From the NCBI RefSeq assembly GCF_945957525.1, contig NZ_CAMFLA010000004.1, positions 124,001 through 188,000 of the forward strand: a stretch of DNA of 64,000 nucleotides, given 5' to 3'. How positions within the stretch are numbered: the first letter of the stretch is position 1; every line of letters begins with the position of its first letter. Shown here piece by piece: positions 1 through 8,270 of this stretch. The notes beneath the pieces are model-generated. The model was not told where the DNA came from. It worked only from the letters and a program-made list of their open reading frames with translations, and searched no databases. Both the position numbers and the translations under genes were made by a program. The DNA is from an uncultured Aquitalea sp. (lineage in GTDB: Bacteria; Pseudomonadota; Gammaproteobacteria; Burkholderiales; Chromobacteriaceae).

Positions 1-68
1 TTGTTGCCGATAGTGCTAAGTTGGGACGAGGCGGAATTCAGACCGCTGAGACCTTGTTGGAAACCCAT
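1..68 (-). CDS. flgE: Flagellar hook protein FlgE, N-terminal fragment cut by the window edge
   Basis: Only the first 22 codons are in the window. The translation begins MGFQQGLSGLNSASSQL, the typical N-terminal helix of flagellar hook, rod and filament proteins, which packs in the D0 core of the axial structure. It follows flgD by 36 bases in the same direction, the usual flgBCDE order, so flgE is the natural call. The rest of the gene lies beyond position 1. Confidence 0.85.
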   Translation of the reverse strand, partial: MGFQQGLSGLNSASSQLSTIGN

Positions 69-104
69 TTCACTACTCCCGGAATGCTTGGATATCAGTA
101 ATCG

Positions 105-791
105 TCAGGACAGTTGGGCCACGTCGCCCAAGGCTACTTTGGTGCCGTCTTTCATGATCAGCTGCGGAGAGCCCGACACCCAGGACACGGCGCTGACAGT
201 CTGATTGGCATAGGCAGTAGCCGTGACGGAAGAAGTGCTGCCCGTAGACACCGAGAAGGTGTACTTGCCGTCCGGCAGGGCATTGCCGTTGCTGTCCTTG
301 CCATCCCACTCAAATGCGTTGTAACCGGCACTCGGGCTTTTCACGTTGACGGTATCCACCACATTGCCGTTGGCGTCCTTGATGCTGACGGAGAGGTCGG
401 AGACCGAGTCAGACAGCTTCACGCCGCCCTGCACCGCTGCGCCGCCGCTCAGCGTCAGCGCATTGCCCGGCACCATGGCCTCCTTGCCGATCATGGAGGC
501 CGCCATCATGGACTGATTGGCCGCCTGGGACTGCACCAGCGACTGCATGGCGGTGTTCAGCTGCTGCATGCCAGACACCTGACTGATCTGCGCCATCTGG
601 CTGGTGATCTGGCTGTTGTCCATCGGATTGCTCGGATCCTGCGCCTTCAACTGAGCGACCAGCAGTTTCAGAAAGCGATCCTGAATGCCTTGTGCGCTGG
701 TGGTGCTGGAGGACGACGAACCGGAGGAGGCCGAGCTGGTGCCGTTCAAATACGAATAGGCGTTGGCGCCGCTGGTGGACGAAGTGCTCAT
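105..791 (-). CDS. flgD: Flagellar hook capping protein FlgD
   Basis: This 228-residue protein is the scaffold that caps the growing hook and lets FlgE subunits polymerise. After a Ser/Thr-rich N-terminal stretch comes the conserved segment with FLKLLVAQLKAQDP and NSQITSQMAQIS (about residues 38-75), the FlgD N-terminal signature. The C-terminal half contains the Ig/tudor-like part with FEWDGKDSNGNALPDGKY. The length matches the family. It sits 16 bases after flgC and before flgE in one minus-strand operon, so it should be co-transcribed with them and exported by the flagellar type III apparatus. Confidence 0.95.
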   Translation of the reverse strand: MSTSSTSGANAYSYLNGTSSASSGSSSSSTTSAQGIQDRFLKLLVAQLKAQDPSNPMDNSQITSQMAQISQVSGMQQLNTAMQSLVQSQAANQSMMAASMIGKEAMVPGNALTLSGGAAVQGGVKLSDSVSDLSVSIKDANGNVVDTVNVKSPSAGYNAFEWDGKDSNGNALPDGKYTFSVSTGSTSSVTATAYANQTVSAVSWVSGSPQLIMKDGTKVALGDVAQLS

Positions 792-807
792 TGCCGCTTA
801 CCTCCGG

Positions 808-1218
808 TTATTGGCCAAGCTGCAGGGTTTTCTGCAGCAGGGTCTTGGCAGTGTTCATCATTTCAACGTTGGTCTGGTAAGAGCGGGAGGCGGCTATCAT
901 GTCCGACATCTCCTCCACCGGATTCACATTGGGCATATTGACGTAACCCTTCTCGTCCGCCAGCGGATTGGAAGGATCGTATTTCAAGCGAGGCGGAGTC
1001 TGATCTTCCACGATGGAAGTCACCCGCACACCGGCCACTTGCGGCTGCGCACCGGAAACCGGGATGGCGCTGAACACCACATGGCGGCCCTTGTAAGGCT
1101 GGCCGGTAGAGCTGGTGGCGCTTTCGGCGTTGGCGATATTGCTGGCCACCACATTGAGACGCATTGACTGCGCGGTGAGCGCGGAGCCGGAAATAGCGAA
1201 AACATTAGCCAGCGACAT
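808..1218 (-). CDS. flgC: Flagellar basal-body rod protein FlgC
   Basis: This 136-residue proximal rod subunit has the rod/hook N-terminal motif SAQSMRLNVVASNIANAES-like segment (about residues 14-33) and the C-terminal heptad region ending MNTAKTLLQKTLQLGQ. Both ends form the helical D0 core typical of axial proteins. It starts two bases after the flgB stop, which suggests translational coupling. The product is exported by the flagellar secretion system and assembles with FlgB, FlgF and FlgG in the periplasmic rod. Confidence 0.95.
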   Translation of the reverse strand: MSLANVFAISGSALTAQSMRLNVVASNIANAESATSSTGQPYKGRHVVFSAIPVSGAQPQVAGVRVTSIVEDQTPPRLKYDPSNPLADEKGYVNMPNVNPVEEMSDMIAASRSYQTNVEMMNTAKTLLQKTLQLGQ

Positions 1219-1220
1219 GA

Positions 1221-1628
1221 TTACTGACCTCCAGTGATGGCGCTGTTGAGACTGGAAATACGCTTACTCAGGAAGGTCAGCGTGGATTGGTACTGCAGCG
1301 CGTTGTCAGCGAAAGCCGAACGCTCCACATCCATATCCACCGTGTTGCCGTCGAGACTCTGCTGCACGGCATTGCGGTACTGAAGTTGCGCGCCGTGTGC
1401 GTTGCTGCCGGCGCCGCCAGTGATGTGACGGGCATCGGTGGTATTCAGCGACAGACCGTTCTGACCGGTCATGGCGGACTGCAGCGCCTGGCGGAAATCA
1501 AAATCCACGGCTTTGTAGTTGGGGGTTTCAGCATTCGCCACATTGCTGGCGATGACTTCCGCGCGGTAAGCGCGCAGATTGAGCGCCCGCTGCTGAAAAT
1601 CGAATTCCTTGCTGATCTTGTCCAACAT
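1221..1628 (-). CDS. flgB: Flagellar basal-body rod protein FlgB
   Basis: The protein is 135 residues long and begins MLDKISKEFDFQQRAL. An upstream in-frame start would add 16 residues, but the ATG at 1628 directly follows a near-perfect Shine-Dalgarno AAGGAGGTGG and gives the usual family length. The segment ASNVANAETPNYKA is the conserved rod-protein motif. It is the first gene of the flgBCDE run. I could not recognise a sigma-28 or sigma-54 promoter with confidence in the AT-rich stretch 1640-1730 upstream. Confidence 0.93.
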   Translation of the reverse strand: MLDKISKEFDFQQRALNLRAYRAEVIASNVANAETPNYKAVDFDFRQALQSAMTGQNGLSLNTTDARHITGGAGSNAHGAQLQYRNAVQQSLDGNTVDMDVERSAFADNALQYQSTLTFLSKRISSLNSAITGGQ

Positions 1629-1791
1629 AACCACCTCCTTGAGTCTGGCCATAAAAGCAGGAAACATGCCAACCAAAAAACATCTTGCAAACCGCTGATT
1701 TAACGGAAATTTCCTGATACAGCCCCATCAAAAACCGGGTGCTCCGCTCCGGCAGCGGCAAGAATTGCCGCCGGGCGGCAAAGCGCAAATG

Positions 1792-1818
1792 AAAAGGGCC
1801 GGTCGCAGTGACCGGCCC
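1792..1818 (-). terminator. Intrinsic terminator after the OsmC-family gene
   Basis: A 9-bp perfect stem (1796-1804 with 1810-1818, GGGCCGGTC/GACCGGCCC) with a 5-base loop is followed on the minus strand by TTTT. It lies just downstream of the OsmC gene. The last stem base is directly abutted by a copy of the repeated word GTTTGCCGAAG (1819-1829, reverse strand). Confidence 0.85.
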
Positions 1819-1844
1819 CTTCGGCAAACCTCGCGCAACCACAA

Positions 1845-2267
1845 TCAGGCTTCGCGCACCTCGAAATCATGCGTGATATCGGCGGTCTTGCCCAGCATGA
1901 TGGAAGCGGAACAGTACTTTTCCGCCGACAGCTTGATGGCGCGCTCCACCACGTCGGGCTTCAGCCCCTTGCCGGTAACGACAAAATGAAAATGAATGGC
2001 GGTAAACACCTTGGGTTCGGTATCTGCGCGCTGCGCCTCCATCTCCACCCAGCAATCCGTCACCTCCTGGCGGGACTTCTTCAGAATGCTGATCACGTCG
2101 TAGCTGGTGCAACCAGCGGTGCCCAGCAGCAGCAACTCCATCGGGCGCGGACCCAGGTTGCGGCCGCCCCCTTCCGGCGCGCCGTCCATCACTACCGCGT
2201 GACCACTACCGCTTTCACCCATGAAACACACCCCGTCCACCCACTTCAGTCTTGCTTTCACATGCAT
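1845..2267 (-). CDS. OsmC/Ohr-family redox protein (YhfA-like)
   Basis: This 140-residue OsmC-fold protein has the two cysteines expected of peroxiredoxin-like OsmC/Ohr enzymes, in LLLLGTAGCTSYD and KYCSASIML. The sequence and length are closest to the YhfA branch, whose physiological substrate is uncertain; hydroperoxide reduction is the family activity. The ATG at 2267 (MHVKARLKWV) follows AAGGGG closely. A longer upstream start is possible but would run into the region upstream of the divergent tsaD. It ends at a strong hairpin terminator. Confidence 0.85.
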   Translation of the reverse strand: MHVKARLKWVDGVCFMGESGSGHAVVMDGAPEGGGRNLGPRPMELLLLGTAGCTSYDVISILKKSRQEVTDCWVEMEAQRADTEPKVFTAIHFHFVVTGKGLKPDVVERAIKLSAEKYCSASIMLGKTADITHDFEVREA

Positions 2268-2385
2268 CCCCTTGCGTCTGTCAGGCGGCCTGAAACCGCT
2301 GCTGCGCCACAGACTATCATCACCGATTTGGGCGGACAAAGATTCACCGGTAAAATGGAAAGATTGACCTGTTATAAAAGCCGAC

Positions 2386-3408
2386 ATGCTGGTACTTGGA
2401 ATTGAATCTTCGTGCGACGAAACCGGCGTTGCACTCTACGATCTGGACGCCGGCCTGCTGGCGCACCAACTGCATACCCAGATGGCCATGCACGCCGAGT
2501 ACGGCGGCGTGGTGCCGGAACTGGCCAGCCGCGACCACATCCGCCGCGCCATCCCGCTGACGGAAGCCTGCCTGGCCGAAGCCGGCAAGACGCTGGCCGA
2601 TCTGGACGCCATCGCCTACACGCAGGGGCCGGGCCTTGGCGGCGCGCTGCTGGTGGGCGCCAGCGTGGCCAATGCCCTGGCCTTCGGGCTGAACATTCCC
2701 GTGGTGGGCGTTCACCATCTGGAGGGTCACCTGCTGTCGCCGCTCTTGGCCGAGCCTCGGCCGGACTTCCCCTTTGTAGCGCTGCTGGTATCCGGTGGCC
2801 ACACACAGCTGATGGCGGTGCGAGGCATCGGCGACTATGAAATCCTGGGCGAAACGCTGGACGACGCGGCCGGCGAGGCTTTCGACAAAACCGCCAAACT
2901 ACTGGGCCTGACCTACCCCGGCGGCCCGATGCTGTCGCGGTTGGCCGAAGAAGGCGATCCCAAACGCTTTACCCTGCCCCGCCCGATGTTGCACGCCGAC
3001 AATCTGGACATGAGCTTCTCCGGCCTGAAAACCGCCGTGCTGACGCTGGCGCGCGAGCAAGAAGCCGCCGGCGGCATTGACGACGCCACGCGCAAAGACA
3101 TCTGCCGCGCATTTCAGGAGGCCATCGTTGATGTGCTGGTCAGCAAATCGCTCAAAGCGCTGAAACAATCCGGCATGAAAAAACTGGTGGTCGCTGGCGG
3201 CGTGGGTGCCAACAAGCAGTTGCGCGCCGCGCTGGATGCCGCCGCCAGTCGCCACAAGCTGGAAGTGTTCTACCCGCCGCTGGCGCTTTGCACCGACAAC
3301 GGCGCCATGATCGCCTTTGCCGGCGCGATGCGCTTGAAATTCGCCCAGACCGCTGGCGGATTCGCCATCAAGCCACGCTGGGACCTGGCCTCCCTGCCCG
3401 CCGTTTAA
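2386..3408 (+). CDS. tsaD: tRNA N6-adenosine threonylcarbamoyltransferase TsaD
   Basis: This 340-residue protein transfers the threonylcarbamoyl group to A37 of ANN-decoding tRNAs, in complex with TsaB and TsaE. It starts with the ASKHA nucleotide-binding motif [13 protein letters not shown]. The metal-binding pair H111 and H115 is visible in [10 protein letters not shown], and the GGV(G)AN motif is near residue 270. The length is standard. It is divergent from the OsmC gene, about 120 bases away. One copy of the repeated word lies inside it at 2940-2950, read as LAE. Confidence 0.97.
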   Translation: MLVLGIESSCDETGVALYDLDAGLLAHQLHTQMAMHAEYGGVVPELASRDHIRRAIPLTEACLAEAGKTLADLDAIAYTQGPGLGGALLVGASVANALAFGLNIPVVGVHHLEGHLLSPLLAEPRPDFPFVALLVSGGHTQLMAVRGIGDYEILGETLDDAAGEAFDKTAKLLGLTYPGGPMLSRLAEEGDPKRFTLPRPMLHADNLDMSFSGLKTAVLTLAREQEAAGGIDDATRKDICRAFQEAIVDVLVSKSLKALKQSGMKKLVVAGGVGANKQLRAALDAAASRHKLEVFYPPLALCTDNGAMIAFAGAMRLKFAQTAGGFAIKPRWDLASLPAV

Positions 3409-3452
3409 CTTCACACCGCGCCGGCTTGTCGCCGGCGCTTTACCGCCTCCCC

Positions 3453-5357
3453 ATGATCCAACTGAAAAACCTCAGCCTGCGTCGCGGGCTGAAAGAACTG
3501 CTTGTTTCGGCCAACCTCACCCTCAACCCGGGCTACAAGGCCGGCTTGACCGGCGCCAACGGCGTGGGCAAATCCAGCCTGTTTGCCCTGCTGAAGGGCG
3601 AATTGCACGCCGACAGCGGCGACGCGCTGCTGCCGCCGCATTGGGTGATGGCCCACGTGGCGCAGGAAACACCGGCGCTGGACACGCCGGCACTGGAATA
3701 TGTGCTGGACGGCGACCGCGAACTGCGCCAGCTGGAACAGCAACTGGCCGATGCCGAAGCACGCAACGACGGCACCGCCATCGGACACCTGCACGGCGAG
3801 CTCTCCCGCATCGAGGCCTGGTCCGCACCGGCCCGGGCGGGCAAGCTGCTCACCGGCCTGGGCTTTGATCCCGCCATCCAGCAAAATCCGGTGCGCAGCT
3901 TTTCCGGCGGCTGGCGCATGCGCCTCAACCTCGCGCAAGCGCTGATGTGCCGCTCCGACCTGCTGCTGCTGGACGAGCCCACCAACCACCTGGATCTGGA
4001 AACCGTGCTGTGGCTGGAAGATTGGCTCCAAGCCTATCCCGGCACCCTGCTGGTAATCTCCCACGACCGCGATTTTCTCGACGCCATCTGCAGCCATATC
4101 GTCGAAGCCGCCAACCAGACGCTGACGCTTTACACCGGCAACTACAGCCAGTTTGAAACCATGCGCGCGGAAAAGCTGGCCCGCCAGCAAGGCGAGTTCG
4201 AGAAACAGCAACGGCAGATAGCGCACCTGGAAAGCTTCATCACCCGCTTCAAGGCCAAGGCCAGCAAGGCGCGGCAGGCGCAGAGCCGGGTCAAGGCGCT
4301 GGAAAAGCTGGAACGCATCGCACCCGCCCACGTGGCCTCGCCCTTCGACTTCCATTTTGACAGCCCGGACCACCTGCCCAACCCGCTGGTGCGACTGGAC
4401 AAGGTGGGCATCGGCTATGGGGACAAGACCATTCTCAACGGCCTGTCGCTGTCAGTGGAAGCAGGCAGCCGCATCGGCCTTCTGGGCGTCAACGGCGCCG
4501 GCAAATCAACACTGGTAAAACTGCTGGCCAACGAACTCCAACCGCAGACCGGCGAAGTGGTAAAGGCGCAAACGCTGAAGATCGGCTACTTCGCCCAGCA
4601 TCAGCTGGAAACCCTGCGCGAAGACGACAGCCCCTTGCAGCACATGCAGCGCCTGGCGCCCACCACTCGCGAGATCGAGCTGCGCAGCTTTCTTGGCGGC
4701 TTCAACTTCCGCGGCGACGCCGCCACCGACCCGGTAGGCCCGATGTCGGGCGGGGAAAAAGCCCGACTGGCGCTGGCCATGATTGTCTGGCAAAAACCCA
4801 ACCTGCTGCTGCTCGACGAACCCACCAACCACCTCGACCTGGAAATGCGCCATGCGCTGACACTGGCGCTGCAGGACTTCAGCGGCGCGCTGATCGTGGT
4901 ATCTCACGACCGCAGCCTGCTGGAATCCACCACCGACACCTTCTGGCTGGTGCATGGCGGCACGGTGAAGCCTTTCGACGGCGACCTGGAAGACTATCGC
5001 CAATGGCGCATCGAACAGTTGGCCGAAAGCGGCAAACCCTCCAACGGCGACGCGCAAACGCTGAACCGCAAGGAGCAAAAGCGTCAGGAGGCTGAAACCC
5101 GCCAGCGCTTGTCCCAGCTGAAAAAACCGCTGCAAAACAAGCTGAGCAAGCTGGAAAAACAGCTGGAAACCCTCAGCAAGGAAAAGGCCGAGCTGGACGC
5201 TTTTCTCGCCGACCCCGCCGCCTACGATGAAGCCAACAAAGCGCGGCTGGCCGACAGCCTGAAGCGCCAGGGCGTCGTCAGCGCGGAGCTGGAAACCGTG
5301 GAAGAAGACTGGATGGGCGTGCAGGAGGAGTTGGAGCAGATCGACCGCGAAGCGTGA
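3453..5357 (+). CDS. yheS: ABC-F family ribosome-associated ATPase YheS
   Basis: This 634-residue protein has two ABC ATPase domains and no membrane segments. The first has Walker A GANGVGKSS (about residues 34-42), signature SGGWRM and Walker B LLLLDEPTNHLD. The second has GVNGAGKST, SGGEKAR and the same Walker B. A charged linker and a C-terminal coiled-coil (EKQLETLSKEKAEL) complete the ABC-F layout. The residue pattern is very close to E. coli YheS (637 aa) along its whole length, and ABC-F proteins act on the ribosome. The ATG at 3453 is chosen because the open frame upstream overlaps tsaD in another frame. Confidence 0.93.
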   Translation: MIQLKNLSLRRGLKELLVSANLTLNPGYKAGLTGANGVGKSSLFALLKGELHADSGDALLPPHWVMAHVAQETPALDTPALEYVLDGDRELRQLEQQLADAEARNDGTAIGHLHGELSRIEAWSAPARAGKLLTGLGFDPAIQQNPVRSFSGGWRMRLNLAQALMCRSDLLLLDEPTNHLDLETVLWLEDWLQAYPGTLLVISHDRDFLDAICSHIVEAANQTLTLYTGNYSQFETMRAEKLARQQGEFEKQQRQIAHLESFITRFKAKASKARQAQSRVKALEKLERIAPAHVASPFDFHFDSPDHLPNPLVRLDKVGIGYGDKTILNGLSLSVEAGSRIGLLGVNGAGKSTLVKLLANELQPQTGEVVKAQTLKIGYFAQHQLETLREDDSPLQHMQRLAPTTREIELRSFLGGFNFRGDAATDPVGPMSGGEKARLALAMIVWQKPNLLLLDEPTNHLDLEMRHALTLALQDFSGALIVVSHDRSLLESTTDTFWLVHGGTVKPFDGDLEDYRQWRIEQLAESGKPSNGDAQTLNRKEQKRQEAETRQRLSQLKKPLQNKLSKLEKQLETLSKEKAELDAFLADPAAYDEANKARLADSLKRQGVVSAELETVEEDWMGVQEELEQIDREA

Positions 5358-5393
5358 TCATGCGCATCCGGCCAAGGCAAAACCAAAGCCGCC

Positions 5394-5563
5394 TTATCCA
5401 CAGCAATCGACGGATAAGTCTGTGGATAAGCCGGAAATGCCGAAAAAAAACCTTTCCGGATGAAGCACTTGGTTAAACTGCACAGAAAAGCGGCAATTCA
5501 GTGAAACTTTTATGGAATTTCCCACACCCGCAAGGGACAAGCTTGAGAACAAGCTGTGGATAT
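5394..5563. other. Cluster of DnaA-box-like 9-mers in a gene-free stretch
   Basis: The roughly 240 bases between yheS and the terminator at 5597 have no convincing gene. They contain TTATCCACA at 5394-5402, its inverted copy TGTGGATAA at 5421-5429, and TGTGGATAT at 5555-5563. The first two match the strict DnaA-box consensus TTATNCACA and the third has one mismatch. No dnaA, dnaN or gidA gene is nearby, so this is not obviously the origin; DnaA titration or DnaA-controlled transcription are possible. Confidence 0.5.
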
Positions 5564-5596
5564 CAACTTTAAGACTATGATATTGCTAAATAAAAA

Positions 5597-5632
5597 CGAG
5601 GCTGATCAAAAAATGATCAGCCTCGTTTTTTC
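5597..5632. terminator. Bidirectional intrinsic terminator (csgG / yheS side)
   Basis: An 11-bp perfect stem (5597-5607 CGAGGCTGATC with 5615-5625) has a 7-base A-rich loop. It has TTTTTT on the plus side and AAAAA on the left, which is a T-run on the minus strand. It ends the csgDEFG operon 20 bases after the csgG stop and can also stop transcription leaving yheS. Confidence 0.92.
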
Positions 5633-5652
5633 CAACTTAACATGCCAAACAA

Positions 5653-6486
5653 CTAGCCGTTGCTTACCTCGGCCATGTAGCGCTTCAACACCGGCGACTC
5701 CGCATCGTTCTGATCGCGCAAGGTCCACAGATTGTTCTTCACGCCATTGGCAATCAGGTACACCAACGCCGACTCGATGGCATCCTGCACGCAAAGCTGC
5801 ACCGGCTCATTGCGGGTAAAGCCGGTTTCCAGTTCCAGCAGGCTGGAAAACTTGATGTACTTGTACACATTGCCGGCCAGCTGGTAAGACAGAATGGCCT
5901 TGGTGGTGGACACGCTGGACAGGATGCGGCCGGTGCGGATATCCACGGCGCGCAGATTGATGGTGACTTGGTCGGTCTGGTACATGTCGGACACGCCGAT
6001 GCCCAGATAACGCGCCCCACCGCCGCCCGTCTTCACATTAGTCTCATAGCCGACAATGCCGCCTTCCAGCAGGATGCTGGCCGGCAACAGATTGGGCAAT
6101 TCCGCCGGCGGCGCCTTGCCGTCGGTGGAACGGACAATCTTGCGCTCGGTCAGCAGGTTCTGCAGCCCTTCCCGCTCCACAGGGACAAACCAACCCGAGT
6201 CCAGCATGGCCTTCACCAGCATAGAGGTAGCGCCCTGCGTTACCGCCGTGGAATAGGAACTCTCAGAGCTGGGCTTGAACTGGCCGGTCTGATCGCGGAA
6301 GTTGTACACCGCCGCCACAATGGCCCCTTTGGCCTTTGGCAAACCCAGCAAATCAGTGTGCGTGCTGGAAGACGGCGTCAATTGCGGGCCGTCCGGTCCC
6401 ACCGCCATCGGCTTGCCGCGGTTGATATCCATCGCTCCGCATCCGGCCAGGCCAAAGACCAACGCCAGCAAAAATATTTTTTTCAT
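5653..6486 (-). CDS. csgG: Curli secretion channel lipoprotein CsgG
   Basis: CsgG forms the nonameric outer-membrane pore that exports curli subunits. The mature start is set by a lipobox, LAGCGAMD, after a short hydrophobic signal (MKKIFLLALVFGLAGC). The ATG at 6486 gives 277 residues, exactly the E. coli length; an upstream start would add six residues. Family motifs seen include VAAVYNFRDQTGQFK, GALVEGG-like ILLEGGIVGYETNVKTGG, and the LRAVDIRTGRIL strand. The frame starts just inside the end of csgF, so translation is probably coupled. The operon ends at the terminator downstream. Confidence 0.96.
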   Translation of the reverse strand: MKKIFLLALVFGLAGCGAMDINRGKPMAVGPDGPQLTPSSSTHTDLLGLPKAKGAIVAAVYNFRDQTGQFKPSSESSYSTAVTQGATSMLVKAMLDSGWFVPVEREGLQNLLTERKIVRSTDGKAPPAELPNLLPASILLEGGIVGYETNVKTGGGGARYLGIGVSDMYQTDQVTINLRAVDIRTGRILSSVSTTKAILSYQLAGNVYKYIKFSSLLELETGFTRNEPVQLCVQDAIESALVYLIANGVKNNLWTLRDQNDAESPVLKRYMAEVSNG

Positions 6487-6500
6487 TTTCCCGCCCGCTC

Positions 6501-6929
6501 TCACATGCTTGCGCTGCTGCTGACCTGGAACACCGAAGTCGCACCGGTTGTTTTATCGGTAGTGGTGATTTGCACCATACCGTTGCCAATATTCACCACC
6601 TGAATCGAGAAGGTGCCCGTGTCCACCGAGCCAGGCTTGAAGTTGCCCGAGCTGTCCACGATGCTGCTCGCCACCGATGACGCCAGCCGGTTGAGCAACA
6701 CCGACTGCAGCTGGTTGTTGAACTGTTGCACCGAAGACTGCGCGCTGGTGCCGTAAGCCCCGGCAGTGCTCGGGTCCTTGTAAGTGTTCTGCGCCTGCGC
6801 TTCGTTAAGCAACCAGCTGCCATTGAGCGGGCTGCCGCCAAAAGCAGGGTTGACGGGGGTATATACCAGCGAGGCTGCCGAGGCGGAGCCCGCCGCCAGC
6901 ATTGCCATCGCCATCCAGATCGGTTTCAT
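6501..6929 (-). CDS. csgF: Curli assembly factor CsgF
   Basis: This 142-residue protein has a Sec signal peptide (MKPIWMAMAMLAAGSASA). It then has the CsgF signature LVYTPVNPAFGGSPLNG, in which the N-terminal mature peptide inserts into the CsgG pore and anchors the factor at the cell surface. The rest is a helix plus beta domain ending in a Ser-rich tail. CsgF couples secretion to CsgB-nucleated fibre growth. It overlaps the csgG region slightly and follows csgE by 11 bases. Confidence 0.95.
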   Translation of the reverse strand: MKPIWMAMAMLAAGSASAASLVYTPVNPAFGGSPLNGSWLLNEAQAQNTYKDPSTAGAYGTSAQSSVQQFNNQLQSVLLNRLASSVASSIVDSSGNFKPGSVDTGTFSIQVVNIGNGMVQITTTDKTTGATSVFQVSSSASM

Positions 6930-6940
6930 GCGCCCTGCTC

Positions 6941-7336
6941 CTATAGTTCGTCTTTGCCCAGATCCTGCTCGTACTGCGACAACAGCACGATTTCAATCAA
7001 TCGCGCCGTAGCGGCAGGCACCGCCTGTTGCGCAATGTCTTCGATATTCCAGCGGCGCGTATTGGACAACACCCCCTGGTAAAGCAACTGATGGTCGAAC
7101 TCCACCAGGATGATGTTGCCCCAGCGCGCCGACGGCCGTTCCGTCACCACCACGGTCACTTCCTTGGCCAGCACCTGCTCCTGCCAACCGGTATAAAAAC
7201 TGCGGTAAAAGGCTTTGCCGGTACTGGTCAGGGTCTGGTCGATCACCCAGTGCGGATCGATCACTGCCTCCTCGGCTTTCGCCGCACCGGCCCCGCACAG
7301 AGCAAGGCACAACAGCAGCCTAGTGATGCACCGCAT
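6941..7336 (-). CDS. csgE: Curli secretion specificity factor CsgE
   Basis: This 131-residue periplasmic protein (E. coli CsgE is 129) has a signal peptide ending near AGAAKA. The family body includes IDQTLTSTGKAFYRSFYTGW and VVVTERPSARWGN, and the C-terminus has IVLLSQYEQDLGKDEL. CsgE caps the periplasmic face of CsgG and selects curli subunits. Its start lies 17 bases inside the end of the regulator gene, an overlap that suggests translational coupling of csgD with the secretion genes. Confidence 0.94.
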   Translation of the reverse strand: MRCITRLLLCLALCGAGAAKAEEAVIDPHWVIDQTLTSTGKAFYRSFYTGWQEQVLAKEVTVVVTERPSARWGNIILVEFDHQLLYQGVLSNTRRWNIEDIAQQAVPAATARLIEIVLLSQYEQDLGKDEL

Positions 7337-7988
7337 GACCAGCCCCCTGCAAACCGAGATGACGCACCGCCCACAGCACAGCCTGGGATCGACTGCTCAC
7401 GCCCAGCTTGCGAAACAGATTGTAAATATGGGTTTTCACGGTATGCGTGCTGACAAAGAGCTCAGTGGCGATATCCTGATTGGATTTGCCTTGCGCCATC
7501 AGCTGCAGGGTTTTCAGCTCCTTGCGCGTGAGTGACAGTTCCAGCTTGTCAGCGCCGGCCGGATTGGCTTCGCGATAGCGCAGGAAGCACTCCTGCAACA
7601 CCTTGCGCGGCAACCACAACTCTCCGCGCAACATGCCGGACAGCCCGCGTATCAGGGTTTCATGCGGGCAGACTCCCGGAAAAATGCCCACTACCCGCGG
7701 CCGCATGGCAAAGGGTTCCGGCGCAATGCCCGGCGATATGTTCACCACGGCGATGTGCGCCGTCGGGCAGGCCACCACCAACTCATCCAGGTGCGCGGCC
7801 AACGCCTCGCGGGAAGCGCCGCTGGCATCCAGCACCAGTAAAGGCGGCTGCTCGCAACCGGGCAATATCAGGGGTTCTCCCAAAGGGTGCACCCCGCATT
7901 GCACGTTCAGTCTGGAAGCGATCACCGCCACCAACAACTCATCCTGTGTCGATGGTTGCCCCACCAACAACATCACTGTTCTCATCAC
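7320..7988 (-). CDS. csgD: LuxR-type curli regulator CsgD-like
   Basis: This 222-residue transcription factor has an N-terminal receiver-like domain that lacks an obvious phosphoacceptor cluster. The C-terminal LuxR helix-turn-helix (about residues 148-210) shows SLTRKELKTLQLMAQGKSNQ and STHTVKTHIYNLFRKLGV. The part FPGVCPHETLIRGLSGMLRGELW matches the hinge region of E. coli CsgD. It heads csgDEFG and is divergent from csgBAC, the enterobacterial arrangement, so it most likely activates csgB. Two adjacent ATG codons are available at the start. Confidence 0.88.
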   Translation of the reverse strand: MMRTVMLLVGQPSTQDELLVAVIASRLNVQCGVHPLGEPLILPGCEQPPLLVLDASGASREALAAHLDELVVACPTAHIAVVNISPGIAPEPFAMRPRVVGIFPGVCPHETLIRGLSGMLRGELWLPRKVLQECFLRYREANPAGADKLELSLTRKELKTLQLMAQGKSNQDIATELFVSTHTVKTHIYNLFRKLGVSSRSQAVLWAVRHLGLQGAGHAVHH

Positions 7989-8270
7989 TTGCCCCCGCTG
8001 ACATAGGGAATATTGTTATCAATCTCAGAAAAAAGAATGAGATTGTTTGTATTGGAATCTCGCGGCATTTTGCCTCTATGCCGCAAGTTAACCATTCGTA
8101 TTTTTACTTAGCAGAGCCTACAGCAAGCTAAAACCCAGTGCCAGCAATGTATTCCAACAATATCTCATGAATATTTCTTATTTTTTCCTTTGGCAATTTC
8201 ACCCATTTCGCTTATTGGAAGCCGGGGCTATTTAACCGCATAGTGCAGCCAATTCTTCACGGGAATCATC
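7989..8270. promoter_or_regulatory. Divergent csgD / csgB control region
   Basis: This AT-rich 282-base region separates csgD from csgB and has no ORF of note. It holds an inverted repeat CAATCTCA (8020-8027) / TGAGATTG (8038-8045). It also holds three related 9-mers: TATTGGAAT at 8050-8058, TGTTGGAAT on the reverse strand at 8151-8159, and TATTGGAAG at 8213-8221. The last lies about 50 bases before the csgB start. These are reasonable operator candidates for the CsgD-like protein, but I infer the role from position only. Confidence 0.55.

Noticed and set aside
5394..5563. Chromosomal replication origin
   Set aside because: Only three DnaA-like boxes, with no AT-rich unwinding element of note and no dnaA, dnaN, gidA or parAB genes nearby.
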